The notes: generated from the sequence alone by a model not told the origin. Shown: positions 1 to 8,551, numbered from the stretch's first letter. The stretch: 64,000 nucleotides of DNA from Geobacter sp. UBA5730 (GCA_002419465.1 DIGE01000002.1:1-64000), one strand, 5' to 3'. Program-made: numbers and translations.

Positions 1-71
1 GGTCAATTTTGCACGCCGATTCACAATTAGGGTCGAACTTGACCAACTAACAGCAAGGAAAGGAGTCAAAA

Positions 72-953
72 ATGTATCTAGCATTTGATTTTAACCCGGT
101 TTTCCCAATCCCTATTGAGCAGCAGATCAAACAAAATGCTCAAGGCCGGAATATGCCCAACTCTAACTCGGCACCCCGTGACCTTAGCCCGTACGTCGTC
201 GACTTTGATTGGACCGAAGCTGAGAAACAGTTTCAGTCATTGACTCCCAAAGAACGCGTAAACGAACTCTGGGATGACGTAACCGATTTGCTATGTATGG
301 TGATGGAGCGAGAAGAAAAAATCAGCCGTGAGGTCGCTCTGGAGTTTATCGGCTTAGTAACGGACAGAGAGACATTCACCGAGACCGTGAAAGATGAACT
401 GACCAACTATGTAGCAGGAGCAACACGGAGAGTTCGGAATTCAGCCTACGGAGCGAAAGGCACCATCGGTAAGCAGCTCGGCAAGGAAATAGCCGAGTTT
501 GAAGACGAGGAAATTAACTATCGTTTCCTGGTCCTAGACACGGCATCAAGAATATTGCCGCAGATTGCCTTTGTGGTCTTCCAAGCCTCAATTAAGTTAA
601 ATCTTCAGAATTTCTATTATGTCTTCCCGAGCAACTTTACAGTGCATGATCCAAAGCATATCTTACGCATCATCAAGGACCCGCAGTACGTGATGTCGGA
701 AAAAGAGACACTGGAACACTTCAACCAGAACCGAAACGTGGCGTTCTCGATCCTGAATGCCTTTTCGATTCAGACGGTGTCGTCGTTGGTGGATAGTGAC
801 CAGCAAGTGTTGCAGTCAGCGGGTCGCTATCAGCTTCTGAAGGCAGCTTTCGAGCGGGCGGCGGAGACTGAGGTTCAAGAGGCGGAGACTCGGCCGACCG
901 CTGAAATTCCACTGAATTTGCTTGCAGGTGACGGGGAAGCCTTACTGAAATAA
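72..953 (+). CDS. Hypothetical protein on integrated element
   Basis: I do not recognise this 293-residue protein. It is soluble-looking, acidic and mostly helical in composition, with no signal peptide or obvious membrane segment and no cysteine cluster. The start is supported by an AGGAG motif about 6 nt upstream of the ATG. It converges with the integrase gene and shares its lower-GC composition, so it is most likely cargo of the mobile element ending at the tmRNA gene. The reading frame is long, well started and followed by a strong hairpin, so I believe it is real, but no function can be assigned. Confidence 0.7.
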   Translation: MYLAFDFNPVFPIPIEQQIKQNAQGRNMPNSNSAPRDLSPYVVDFDWTEAEKQFQSLTPKERVNELWDDVTDLLCMVMEREEKISREVALEFIGLVTDRETFTETVKDELTNYVAGATRRVRNSAYGAKGTIGKQLGKEIAEFEDEEINYRFLVLDTASRILPQIAFVVFQASIKLNLQNFYYVFPSNFTVHDPKHILRIIKDPQYVMSEKETLEHFNQNRNVAFSILNAFSIQTVSSLVDSDQQVLQSAGRYQLLKAAFERAAETEVQEAETRPTAEIPLNLLAGDGEALLK

Positions 954-966
954 TTGAATGTATATT

Positions 967-991
967 CGCTCCCGAATTTTATTCGGGAGCG
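967..991. terminator. Bidirectional hairpin between convergent genes
   Basis: A perfect 11-bp inverted repeat (CGCTCCCGAAT / ATTCGGGAGCG) with a TTT loop lies between the stop codons of two convergent genes. There is no long T tract on either side, so termination is inferred from position and symmetry. Confidence 0.6.
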
Positions 992-1026
992 CGCGTGTTC
1001 ATACAATATGTGATTAATACACGTGC

Positions 1027-2385
1027 CTAATATGTGAGCCTATTCAGTTCAATCTTCAAAATATCCTGCGTAAAACGGTTCGTGTATGTTGTTGCGGTCG
1101 CACTTCGGTTGTTTCCTGAATGGCCCAAGATATCTTCAATAATAGTCTGGTCAACACGGAGCTGCTTCAGCGAGTCGGCGACGGTGTGACGAAAGCTGTG
1201 GAAGACTGGACCTTTTTTAGCGAAGCCGAGCTTCTGACGGTATCCGCCAAACCATTTCGAGATTGCATCCCCGAACCCGTTTTTGGTCAATTTCAAATTT
1301 GGAAATAACTTGGTGCTGTTCTTGCGGGACTCGACGTATTTCAAGAATCCCAGATAGATTAACTGATCGTGAATCGGGACCAGACGTTTGCTGGACAGGG
1401 TTTTCAGTGACTTGTCGTTGTCGATAGCATTGATCGAGAATGAGTAAACGTTGTCCTTGCAGACAATGTCTTTTATGTCGAGTTGACAGATTTCGTTTAG
1501 GCGCATCCCGGAATAGGCGGCGATATAGGTAATCCAATATCTGTCTTCGGAAGATGGGTCAAGATTATCCAGCAGCAGCTTTACTTGGTCACTAGTAAAC
1601 CGTTCGCGAAGGTCACGGGATGCTTTCCCGGTCTTCAGTTGCATCTTCTTGAAAATGTTTGAGTTCACGTAGTTGAATTGTAGAGCCCATTCCCAAAGCG
1701 CTGAAGCACGGGTGATGCATTTATTAACCGAGGCAGTTGACAGGCACTGAGCCGGGGTCTTCATCTTCAGAATTTGAGCTACGGACTTGTCACGGTATAG
1801 TGGATCTTTGGAACGGTTGACCGGCAGCTTTATCAGTGTTTTACGTACTGACAGGGCGTTCTCACGAGTCAGTTCGGATATCGACTGATCCCCTAGTATC
1901 TCTGCGATCAGGTCTAGAGCGGCCTGAATCTCATCTTTCGTTTTGCCACTCCAACTACCGTCACTGGACTTCTCCGCGATGAACTGTTCAATCGCGTCAG
2001 ACAGCTTCAGCGTGTTCCCGGCTTTTGCGTTGTTACATTTTAGCGTCTCCATGAAACTACGGAGAGCAGCCGTTTCAGCTTCGATCTTGTCGGGGTCCAT
2101 CTGAAGACCTTCAACTGTCACGTTGCCTGATTGGTCAATTGAGGCTTTAGATAGAGTGAACCCAATAGGCCATATACGAGGGTCTGACATGGAATCTCGC
2201 AATTTCTGGAAAAGTTTTTCGCTGTCGGCCACCAGAAATCTGGCCTCAGCTTTAGCTTCAGTGAAGGTAGCTGTTTTTAGTGGTTTTTTCAAGACAGTCT
2301 TGCCAAGAATCGGCTGAAGAGACTTTGGGACGGCTCGTCGGAAGTACCAGCCGTGCGGGGTTGCTAACAGATATTTTTCTGACAC
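1027..2385 (-). CDS. Tyrosine-type site-specific integrase
   Basis: A phage/island-type tyrosine recombinase of 452 residues. The N-terminus (YLLATPHGWYFRRAVPK, about residues 6-22) resembles the DUF6538-type arm-binding region of island integrases. The catalytic set is visible: Arg295 in SGMRLNE, a probable Lys333 in SSKRLVPI, His396-x-x-Arg399 in HSFRH, His422 in LGHSG and nucleophile Tyr434. I chose the GTG start at 2385 because GGAGG sits 6 nt upstream and the conserved region begins just after it; the frame stays open to a TTG at 2481 but that adds only a hydrophobic tail. It lies immediately downstream of the tmRNA 3' end on the same strand, so it should excise and integrate the element lying to the left. 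Confidence 0.93.
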   Translation of the reverse strand: MSEKYLLATPHGWYFRRAVPKSLQPILGKTVLKKPLKTATFTEAKAEARFLVADSEKLFQKLRDSMSDPRIWPIGFTLSKASIDQSGNVTVEGLQMDPDKIEAETAALRSFMETLKCNNAKAGNTLKLSDAIEQFIAEKSSDGSWSGKTKDEIQAALDLIAEILGDQSISELTRENALSVRKTLIKLPVNRSKDPLYRDKSVAQILKMKTPAQCLSTASVNKCITRASALWEWALQFNYVNSNIFKKMQLKTGKASRDLRERFTSDQVKLLLDNLDPSSEDRYWITYIAAYSGMRLNEICQLDIKDIVCKDNVYSFSINAIDNDKSLKTLSSKRLVPIHDQLIYLGFLKYVESRKNSTKLFPNLKLTKNGFGDAISKWFGGYRQKLGFAKKGPVFHSFRHTVADSLKQLRVDQTIIEDILGHSGNNRSATATTYTNRFTQDILKIELNRLTY

Positions 2386-2398
2386 TTTGCGCCTCCGG

Positions 2399-2426
2399 AT
2401 GACCAGTGAAATGACCAGAATGACCA
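2399..2426. repeat. Three direct ATGACCA repeats
   Basis: ATGACCA occurs at 2399-2405, 2411-2417 and 2420-2426, just upstream of the integrase start and about 60-85 bp from the tmRNA 3' end. Short direct repeats here fit arm-type integrase or excisionase sites, but this is inference from location only. Confidence 0.35.
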
Positions 2427-2441
2427 TCCGAAGCGAAAGAA

Positions 2442-2474
2442 GTAAGGCATTGAGTAATAAAATCAATGCCTTAC
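2442..2474 (-). terminator. Terminator-like hairpin after tmRNA
   Basis: A perfect 12-bp inverted repeat (GTAAGGCATTGA / TCAATGCCTTAC, 9-nt loop) begins 9 nt beyond the tmRNA 3' end. Read on the minus strand it is followed by TTCTTTCGCTT, a poor T tract. It probably terminates tmRNA transcription before the integrase gene, though it could also belong to the attachment-site architecture. Confidence 0.5.
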
Positions 2475-2482
2475 GTTGCAAT

Positions 2483-2833
2483 TGGTGGAGGCGGTGGGAG
2501 TCGAACCCACGTCCGAAAGACCTACGACCAGAGCTACTACACCGTTAGTCCGTTGATCAATTTAGTCAGCATGCTGTACAGCGGACAAGACAGCATGACA
2601 ACGGTCCCTGGATTTCAGACGGCGTAGCGGGCGTACGCAATCCAATTCGGTAGTGAATGACGGTCCCTTCCTACCACCGACATCTCAGTCGGGACCGCCT
2701 GTTAAGCAGCTAGTGCAACAGGAGTGTTATAATTGTCGGCAATTAATGCCATGCAGGTTTATTAAGGTCGGCCACCTGCCCCGACCCGGTGCAACCCAGG
2801 AGTTCATTCCCCCGTCGAAACCTTTACGCCCCC
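2483..2833 (-). ncRNA. ssrA: tmRNA (transfer-messenger RNA)
   Basis: One-piece tmRNA of 351 nt. The 5' end reads GGGGGCGTAAAGGTTTCGAC and the 3' end GGGTTCGACTCCCACCGCCT followed by CCACCA, giving a 7-bp acceptor stem (GGGGGCG with CGCCTCC, one G-U). The tag reading frame is at 2702-2740 and encodes ADNYNTPVALAA followed by TAA, ending in the usual hydrophobic LAA degron. It rescues stalled ribosomes together with SmpB, whose gene lies directly upstream on the same strand. CCA is encoded. The 3' end abuts the integrase region, so this gene is the likely attB of the neighbouring element, with its 3' end restored after integration. Confidence 0.97.
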
Positions 2834-2858
2834 AATTGTCAAAGAACCCTACAAAAAT

Positions 2859-2887
2859 AGTGTACTCTATCGCGCCTTAATTTTAAA
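2859..2887 (-). promoter_or_regulatory. Possible tmRNA promoter
   Basis: TTTAAA (2887-2882) and TACACT (2864-2859) are separated by 17 nt and lie about 25 nt upstream of the mature tmRNA 5' end. The -35 element falls inside the end of smpB. The match to consensus is only moderate, and read-through from smpB is an alternative. Confidence 0.35.
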
Positions 2888-3322
2888 GTCTTTTGCATGT
2901 TCGCGCTTTAAATCCTTCTTTTTCAGATCCTCGCGCTTGTCATGCAGCTTCTTGCCCTTGGCCACCCCCACCTCTACCTTGACCTTGCCGGCTTTGAAGT
3001 AGAGCCTGAGTGGCACGGCGGTGCAGCCGTCCTGCCTGATCCGGTCGTGCAGTTTTTCGATCTCGCGCTTGTGCAGCAGCAGCTTACGGTTGCGCTCGGG
3101 CTCATGATTCTGGCGGTTGCCGAAGTCATAGGGGGCAATATGCAGGTTGTGCAGCCAGGCCTCGCCATTGCGGACCAGCACAAAGGCATCAGACAGGTTG
3201 GCCTTGCCGGATCGTAGGGATTTCACCTCGGTGCCCACCAGGACGATGCCGGCCTCAAACCGCTCTTCAATATGATATTCGTGGAAGGCGCGCTTGTTTG
3301 CGCAGATCATTTTTTCAGACAT
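2867..3322 (-). CDS. smpB: SsrA-binding protein SmpB
   Basis: The 151-residue protein has the family's typical length and motifs: KRAFHEYHIEERFEAGIVLVGTEVKSLR is split here as KRAFHEYHI at about residue 9 and GTEVKSLRSGKANLSDAF at about 31-48, followed by HNLHIAPYDFGN and a basic C-terminal tail (GKKLHDKREDLKKKDLKRE) that becomes helical in the decoding centre. SmpB binds the tRNA-like domain of tmRNA and mimics the missing anticodon arm during trans-translation. It lies directly upstream of ssrA on the same strand, so partner RNA and protein are neighbours. Confidence 0.98.
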   Translation of the reverse strand: MSEKMICANKRAFHEYHIEERFEAGIVLVGTEVKSLRSGKANLSDAFVLVRNGEAWLHNLHIAPYDFGNRQNHEPERNRKLLLHKREIEKLHDRIRQDGCTAVPLRLYFKAGKVKVEVGVAKGKKLHDKREDLKKKDLKREHAKDFKIKAR

Positions 3323-3415
3323 AGCGTTTCGACTGTAGCAGAGCCCGTCAAAAAAGGGAACGATGGAAACGTTGCAGGATTGACCAGGGCAGCTCGGCCG
3401 GAGGCACCTCTTCGG

Positions 3416-3445
3416 TTGACAAGCAGTGGCAGAGCAGACTATACA
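3416..3445 (+). promoter_or_regulatory. Sigma-70-type promoter for corA
   Basis: A perfect TTGACA (3416-3421) is followed after 18 nt by TATACA (3440-3445), about 50 nt upstream of the corA start and divergent from smpB. Confidence 0.6.
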
Positions 3446-3497
3446 AAATTAATCGGGTTTCTTGCGCCCAACCAGGATGTTCCGGAGGGATTCCACC

Positions 3498-4451
3498 ATG
3501 ATCAAGGTTTACTATAATGCCAACGGCGTGATCTCCAGCCACTTGATCAGTGGCGACGAGATCGATCTGATTGAATCCAAGCAGTTGATCTGGGTGGATA
3601 TGCTCTCGCCCAGCATGACCGAAGTCAGTGAGCTGGACAAAAAACTGGGCCTGGACCTGCCCACCCGGCAGGAGACCGAGGAGATCGAGTTCTCAGCCCG
3701 CTACTGGGAGGATGAGTTCGGCATTACCATCAACACTTATTTTCTGGTCAAACAGGGCACCGTGGCCAGCAATGAGTCGGTTTCCTTTACCCTGAAGGAC
3801 AATTTTGTCATCACGATCCGCTTCAGGGAACTGCCGGTGTTTGGCGACTTTACCCGCAAACTGGCCTTGAACCCCAGCCACTACACCGATGGCGCCCGGG
3901 TGATGGGCGGGATTCTGGAGATGCGGATCGAGGATGATGCCGACACCCTGGAGGCGGTTTCCCGTGAGATTGCCGGTATCGCCCGGCTGAATCCGAATAA
4001 CTTTGATGACACCAAGAAGTTTCTTTCCTATATGGCCGACTTTGAGGCCACCAACATCACCATCCGTGAGAACCTGACCGACAAGCAGCGGGTGCTTTCG
4101 TCGCTCTTAAAGAGCAGCAAGATGCCCAGCTCCCTGAAGAGTGACTTCAGCATCATGATCAAGGATGTCAATTCACTGGTGACCACCGCCAATTTCAACT
4201 TCGAGCGACTGGACTACCTGCAGAACCTGTTCCTGAACTTTATGAGTATCGAGCAGAACAAGGTGATCAAGATCTTTACCGTGATGTCGGTGATCTTCCT
4301 GCCGCCAACCCTGATCGCCAGCATCTACGGCATGAACTTCAAGTATCTGCCGGAACTTGCGCTCCCGTATGGCTATCCACTGGCGCTCTGTCTGATAGTG
4401 ATCTCCGCTGTGCTGCCGCTGTATATCTTCAAAAAGAAGGGCTGGCTCTAA
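3498..4451 (+). CDS. corA: CorA-family magnesium/divalent cation channel
   Basis: A 317-residue CorA-family inner-membrane transporter. The large N-terminal cytoplasmic domain is followed by two C-terminal membrane helices. The signature YGMNF is at about 277-281 at the end of the first helix, and the protein ends in a basic KKKGWL tail as in the family. The start at 3498 is preferred over an upstream ATG because GGAGGG lies 8 nt before it. It takes up Mg2+ and possibly Co2+ or Ni2+ down the electrochemical gradient. It is 6 nt upstream of glnD and may be cotranscribed with it, without obvious functional connection. Confidence 0.93.
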   Translation: MIKVYYNANGVISSHLISGDEIDLIESKQLIWVDMLSPSMTEVSELDKKLGLDLPTRQETEEIEFSARYWEDEFGITINTYFLVKQGTVASNESVSFTLKDNFVITIRFRELPVFGDFTRKLALNPSHYTDGARVMGGILEMRIEDDADTLEAVSREIAGIARLNPNNFDDTKKFLSYMADFEATNITIRENLTDKQRVLSSLLKSSKMPSSLKSDFSIMIKDVNSLVTTANFNFERLDYLQNLFLNFMSIEQNKVIKIFTVMSVIFLPPTLIASIYGMNFKYLPELALPYGYPLALCLIVISAVLPLYIFKKKGWL

Positions 4452-4457
4452 GCGCGC

Positions 4458-7184
4458 ATGTCTGCCTCTGTCCAACCTGCCACGCCCAGCAACCAGTCCA
4501 CTGTTGGCCGGTTATTTCCGCCCCTGGACGGACGTTCCTTTGATGAGCGTCGCAACCAGATTCTGGAGGGCTGCAAGCAGTATATTGCCGCCAGTCATGA
4601 CGAGATCCGCCAGCGGCATGACGCCGGCGCCAGCGGCACCGAGATCGTACACCAGCTCTCGGCCGCCATGGATCTGCTGGTCAACGCCCTGTTCCAGGGC
4701 ATCCTGAACGAGCTGGGAACGACCGGACGAATGCTGGAGGGACACTTGGCCCTGGTGGCCATCGGTGGCTATGGCCGGGGTGAACTGAACCCCTATTCCG
4801 ACGTAGATATCATGTTCCTGCACGACGGTACCCTGCCGGCAGAACGGGTGGAGGAGTTTGCCCAGAAGCTGCTCTACTTTCTGTGGGATCTGCGGCTGGA
4901 TGTGGGCTATTCGGTACGCACCGTTGCCGATTGTGTCGAGATGGCCGCAGCCGACACCACCGTTAAGACCGCCCTGATCGACTGCCGCCTGCTGACCGGG
5001 CACCCGGCTCTGTTCGCAACCCTCCGCAAGACCGTCTTTTCCCAGATCCTGACAAAATCCAGCGACACCTTCATCAAGCAGAAGATTGCCGAGATGAAAC
5101 GCCGCCGCGAGAAGTACGGCGATACCATCTACCTGCTGGAGCCCAACATCAAGGAGGGCGAAGGGGGGCTGCGGGATCTGCAGACCGCCCTGTGGGTGAC
5201 CCAGGTCAAGTTCAAGTTTGAGCATCCCCGGGAGCTGATCGTCAAGGGGATCATCTCGGAGGAAGAGCTGGAGGTGTACTATGCAGCCCTGGACTACCTC
5301 TGGCGCCTGCGCAATGAACTGCACTTCCACACCAACCGCAAATCCGACCAACTCAACTTCGACCTGCAGGTCCACCTGGCCGGCTTCCTCGGGTATGCCG
5401 GGCACGGCAAGGTGCTGGCGGTGGAAGATTTCATGCGGGATTACTACCGCCATTCGGCCCGGGTGGAACACTTTGCCTCAACCCTGGTTTCCCGCTGTGT
5501 CTGGCGCGATGAAGGGGCCTTGAAGATTCTGGGCTACTTTGTGCGTCGTCCGGTGGGTGACGGTTGTTTTGTCCTGAAGGGTGAGCTGATCATCCCGGAT
5601 GAGTCCGTGGTGGAGAAGGATCCCGCGGTGCTGATGCGGATCTTCGAGCTGGCCCAGAAACATGGCGTGACCCTCAACATCCGGGTCAAATGGCTGATCC
5701 GCCGTTCGCTGCACCTGGTCAACGACAAGTTCCGCCGCAACCGGGAGGTCAACCAGTCTTTCCTGGCGATCCTGCGTTCGGAAAAAGGGGTCACCGCCAC
5801 CCTGCGGCTGATGCACCACCTGGAGTTCCTGAACGAGTACATCCCCGAGTTCGAACATATCTACTGCAAGGTGCAGCACGACCTGTACCATATCTATACG
5901 GTGGATATTCACACCCTGTTCGCGGTGGAGCAGGCCGAACAGATCCTGACCGGCGAACTGGCCGACAGCCTGCCGTTGCCCTGCGAGGTGGCCCGCCAGA
6001 TCGGCAAACGGGAACTGCTGCTGCTGGCGGTGCTGTTCCACGATATCGGTAAGGGAGAAGGGGGTGGCCACGCCGAGAAGGGCGCCGCCATGATCCCCAC
6101 CATCGCCCGCCGGATGGGGCTTTCCAAAGAAAGGACCGAACGGTTGGAATTCTTGGTGCGGCAGCATCTGCTGTTTGCCCATATCGCCCAGCGCCGTGAC
6201 CTGTCCGATGAAAAGATGCTGCTGCAGTTTGCCCGTCAGATGGGCACCAGCGAAAACCTGAAGATGCTCTATCTGCTGACCGTGGCCGATGTGCGGGCCG
6301 TAGGCTCCGATGTCTGGACCAGCTGGAAGGCATCACTGCTCAACGAGCTGTATGAAAAGGCCTTCAACATCCTGGAACGGGGCAACTTCGAGCTGGAGGC
6401 CAGCGGAGAACGGGCCCGGGCCATCCGCCGCACCGTGCGCGAGATGGTGGAATATGACATACCGGCCACCGTGGCCCGCGAAGAACTGCGCGCCCTGCCA
6501 ACCCGCTATCTGTTGTCAGCCCCGCTACAGACCATTGCCGACCATCTGCGGCTGCTGGTACAGCTGAATGAGAAGGATCTGGTGATGGAGGTTCACCCCG
6601 AACCCAATGCCGACTACTCCACCTTCACCATCTGCAGTTTTGACACTTATGGGCTGTTTGCCAAGATCACCGGCGTCATGGCGGCCAATGGCATCAACAT
6701 CCTGGGTGCCCAGATTTTCACTGGCAAAAACGGCAAGATCCTGGATATCCTGCAGGTAAACTCGGCCCAGGGATTCCTGATTACCGATCAGGCCCGCTGG
6801 CAGAAGGTCGAAGCCGATATGGCCAACGTGCTGCACGGCACCGTACAGGTGGCAGATCTGGTCGAAAAACGCCAGCGTCCCACCCTGCTCCAGGCCAAGG
6901 CTGCCCGCAAGTTCCCCACCCGGATCGAGATCGACAATCAGGTCTCGGAAGAGTACACCGTCATCGACATCTACGCCCACGACAAGGTGGGCCTCTTGTA
7001 CCTGATCACCAGCACCCTGAATCAGCTGGGGCTGTACATCGGCGTCTCCAAGATCTCCACCAAGGTGGATCAGGTGGCTGACGTCTTTTACGTGCGTGAC
7101 ATCTTTGGCCACAAGATTGTTGCTGATGACAAACTGGAAGAGATTCGCACCAGCCTGGCCCAGGCCATTGATGACTGGCAATGA
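4458..7184 (+). CDS. glnD: PII uridylyltransferase/uridylyl-removing enzyme GlnD
   Basis: A bifunctional nitrogen sensor of 908 residues, the usual length. Domain order: nucleotidyltransferase with GGYGRGELNPYSDVD at about 103-117 (the two Asp residues bind metal), a GlnD linker domain, an HD phosphohydrolase domain (FHDIGKG, H528/D529) that removes UMP, and two C-terminal ACT domains (about 715-790 and 825-900) that sense glutamine. It uridylylates the PII signal protein when glutamine is low and reverses this when glutamine is high, controlling glutamine synthetase. The downstream xerD overlaps it by 4 nt (ATGA), so the two are translationally coupled. Confidence 0.97.
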   Translation: MSASVQPATPSNQSTVGRLFPPLDGRSFDERRNQILEGCKQYIAASHDEIRQRHDAGASGTEIVHQLSAAMDLLVNALFQGILNELGTTGRMLEGHLALVAIGGYGRGELNPYSDVDIMFLHDGTLPAERVEEFAQKLLYFLWDLRLDVGYSVRTVADCVEMAAADTTVKTALIDCRLLTGHPALFATLRKTVFSQILTKSSDTFIKQKIAEMKRRREKYGDTIYLLEPNIKEGEGGLRDLQTALWVTQVKFKFEHPRELIVKGIISEEELEVYYAALDYLWRLRNELHFHTNRKSDQLNFDLQVHLAGFLGYAGHGKVLAVEDFMRDYYRHSARVEHFASTLVSRCVWRDEGALKILGYFVRRPVGDGCFVLKGELIIPDESVVEKDPAVLMRIFELAQKHGVTLNIRVKWLIRRSLHLVNDKFRRNREVNQSFLAILRSEKGVTATLRLMHHLEFLNEYIPEFEHIYCKVQHDLYHIYTVDIHTLFAVEQAEQILTGELADSLPLPCEVARQIGKRELLLLAVLFHDIGKGEGGGHAEKGAAMIPTIARRMGLSKERTERLEFLVRQHLLFAHIAQRRDLSDEKMLLQFARQMGTSENLKMLYLLTVADVRAVGSDVWTSWKASLLNELYEKAFNILERGNFELEASGERARAIRRTVREMVEYDIPATVAREELRALPTRYLLSAPLQTIADHLRLLVQLNEKDLVMEVHPEPNADYSTFTICSFDTYGLFAKITGVMAANGINILGAQIFTGKNGKILDILQVNSAQGFLITDQARWQKVEADMANVLHGTVQVADLVEKRQRPTLLQAKAARKFPTRIEIDNQVSEEYTVIDIYAHDKVGLLYLITSTLNQLGLYIGVSKISTKVDQVADVFYVRDIFGHKIVADDKLEEIRTSLAQAIDDWQ

Positions 7185-8068
7185 ACCGCTTCCTGGACCT
7201 GTTTCTGGCCTGGCTGGTGGCTGAAAAAGGGCTTGCCCCCAACACCCGCAGCGCCTATGCCGCCGATCTGGGCCGCTACCTCAATTTTCTGGAAGCCCGC
7301 CAACGCCTGTCACCTGACACGATCTGCTCCTCCGATATCGCTGAATTCCTGGCTCAGGAACGTGAGCGGGGCCTGGCCCCTCGCAGCCGGGGCCGTCTGT
7401 TGTCCGCCATCCGGATGTTCCACCGCTTCCTGCTGATCGAACGCTACGCCACCGTTAATCCGGTGACGGTGATCGAGGCGCCCCGCACCCTGCAAAAGCT
7501 GCCCTCGTTTCTAACGGCTGCCGAGGTGGATGCTCTGCTGGCCGCCACCGCCGGCCAGCGGCCGGAGGATATCCGCGACCGGGCCATGCTGGAATTGCTC
7601 TACGCCACCGGCTTAAGGGTCTCGGAACTGGTCAACCTGAAAAAACGGGAGCTGAACCTTGAGGTGGGCTACCTGATGACGGTTGGCAAGGGCAACAAGG
7701 AGCGGCTGATACCGGTGGGAGAAACGGCCCGTGAGCGGGTTAATGAGTATCTGGAGCGGGTGCGCAGCCGCCAGGACCCGGAGGGTGTCCAGCCCTACCT
7801 GTTTCTTTCCCGATTGGGCGGGGGGATGACCCGCCAGGCCTTCTGGAACATTATCAAGAAACGGGCGCTGTTGGCTGGTGTCCGCACCAGCATCTCGCCT
7901 CACACCCTGCGCCACTCCTTTGCCACCCACCTGCTGGCGGGCGGCGCCGACCTGCGTAGCGTGCAGATGATGCTGGGCCATGCCGACCTCTCCACCACCC
8001 AGATTTATACCCATGTCACCCAGGAGCGGCTGAAACAGTTGCATCGGCAGCTGCATCCCAGGGGGTAG
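7181..8068 (+). CDS. xerD: Tyrosine recombinase XerD/XerC
   Basis: The 295-residue length and the complete catalytic set identify a chromosomal Xer recombinase: SAM-like N-terminal domain (about 1-90), then Arg146 (TGLRVSEL), Lys170, His241/Arg244 (HTLRHSFATHLL), His267 (LGHADLSTTQIYTH) and nucleophile Tyr276. Such enzymes act at dif with FtsK to resolve chromosome dimers. XerC and XerD are hard to separate by eye; I favour XerD from overall pattern. It overlaps glnD by 4 nt. It is unlike the island integrase at 1027-2385, being short and lacking the arm-binding region. Confidence 0.9.
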   Translation: MNRFLDLFLAWLVAEKGLAPNTRSAYAADLGRYLNFLEARQRLSPDTICSSDIAEFLAQERERGLAPRSRGRLLSAIRMFHRFLLIERYATVNPVTVIEAPRTLQKLPSFLTAAEVDALLAATAGQRPEDIRDRAMLELLYATGLRVSELVNLKKRELNLEVGYLMTVGKGNKERLIPVGETARERVNEYLERVRSRQDPEGVQPYLFLSRLGGGMTRQAFWNIIKKRALLAGVRTSISPHTLRHSFATHLLAGGADLRSVQMMLGHADLSTTQIYTHVTQERLKQLHRQLHPRG

Positions 8069-8073
8069 GAACC

Positions 8074-8397
8074 CTACCGCCTTCCCCGCCCCCGACGCTG
8101 CCTGGGCTGGTGGATCGGCCCCGGCGGAACACTCTGCAGCGCCTGCCGGTAACCGCAGTCATCGGGCAGCCAGTCCAGGGTGCAGACCAGGGCAGGGGTC
8201 AGGGCGATGCACTCCGGGTTAATCCTGAAACGATTTTCGAAGATTTTACAGCTGCGGCTGTCCAGATCAAGGTAGCGGCAGGCGGTTGTGGTATAAACCA
8301 CCCTTCCGCGCCGATCCTCTATCTTTTCAAAACAGCAGCGGCCGCACTTGCAACAAAGCGAATCCCACGTCTGCGTATCGAGGCTTTGTTCAGTCAT
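8074..8397 (-). CDS. YkgJ/YcgN-like cysteine-cluster protein
   Basis: A small protein of 107 residues with the cluster CCKCGRCCFEK near the N-terminus and two further Cys residues (CRYLDLDSRSCKIFE, then NPECIALTPALVC). This is the pattern of the UPF0260/YkgJ CxxCxxCC families, thought to bind zinc or an iron-sulfur centre; its function is unknown. The C-terminus is a basic QRRGRGRR tail. The ATG at 8397 lacks a Shine-Dalgarno and lies about 7 nt past a promoter-like -10, so it may be translated from a leaderless mRNA; a TTG at 8433 is the alternative start but lies inside the apparent -35 element. It is convergent with xerD. Confidence 0.75.
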   Translation of the reverse strand: MTEQSLDTQTWDSLCCKCGRCCFEKIEDRRGRVVYTTTACRYLDLDSRSCKIFENRFRINPECIALTPALVCTLDWLPDDCGYRQALQSVPPGPIHQPRQRRGRGRR

Positions 8398-8404
8398 ACG
8401 ACTA

Positions 8405-8433
8405 TACATAAACAGCTGGCACCAGTCTGTCAA
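8405..8433 (-). promoter_or_regulatory. Promoter ending at the start codon (8397)
   Basis: TTGACA (8433-8428) and TATGTA (8410-8405) are 17 nt apart. The start ATG at 8397 is 7 nt past the -10, so the predicted transcript would begin at or next to the start codon. Confidence 0.45.
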
Positions 8434-8551
8434 TTCCGAGTAGCGGTTCGTCCTTGCCCGGACGAGCCTGGACGTAACACCTCAAAAACTTCGGCATCGC
8501 GTGCCGAGACTATCAGGATAAACAACCATTTCAACGGTTTCCACGTCTGCC

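Noticed and set aside
1..44. GGTCAA at 1-6 and near-palindrome GGTCGAACTTGACC at 31-44 before the first gene
   Set aside because: It could be an operator, but the sequence upstream is missing and the symmetry is short, so it is not called.
7181..8068. xerD as a second mobile-element integrase
   Set aside because: Its length, catalytic motifs and coupling to glnD mark it as the housekeeping Xer recombinase.
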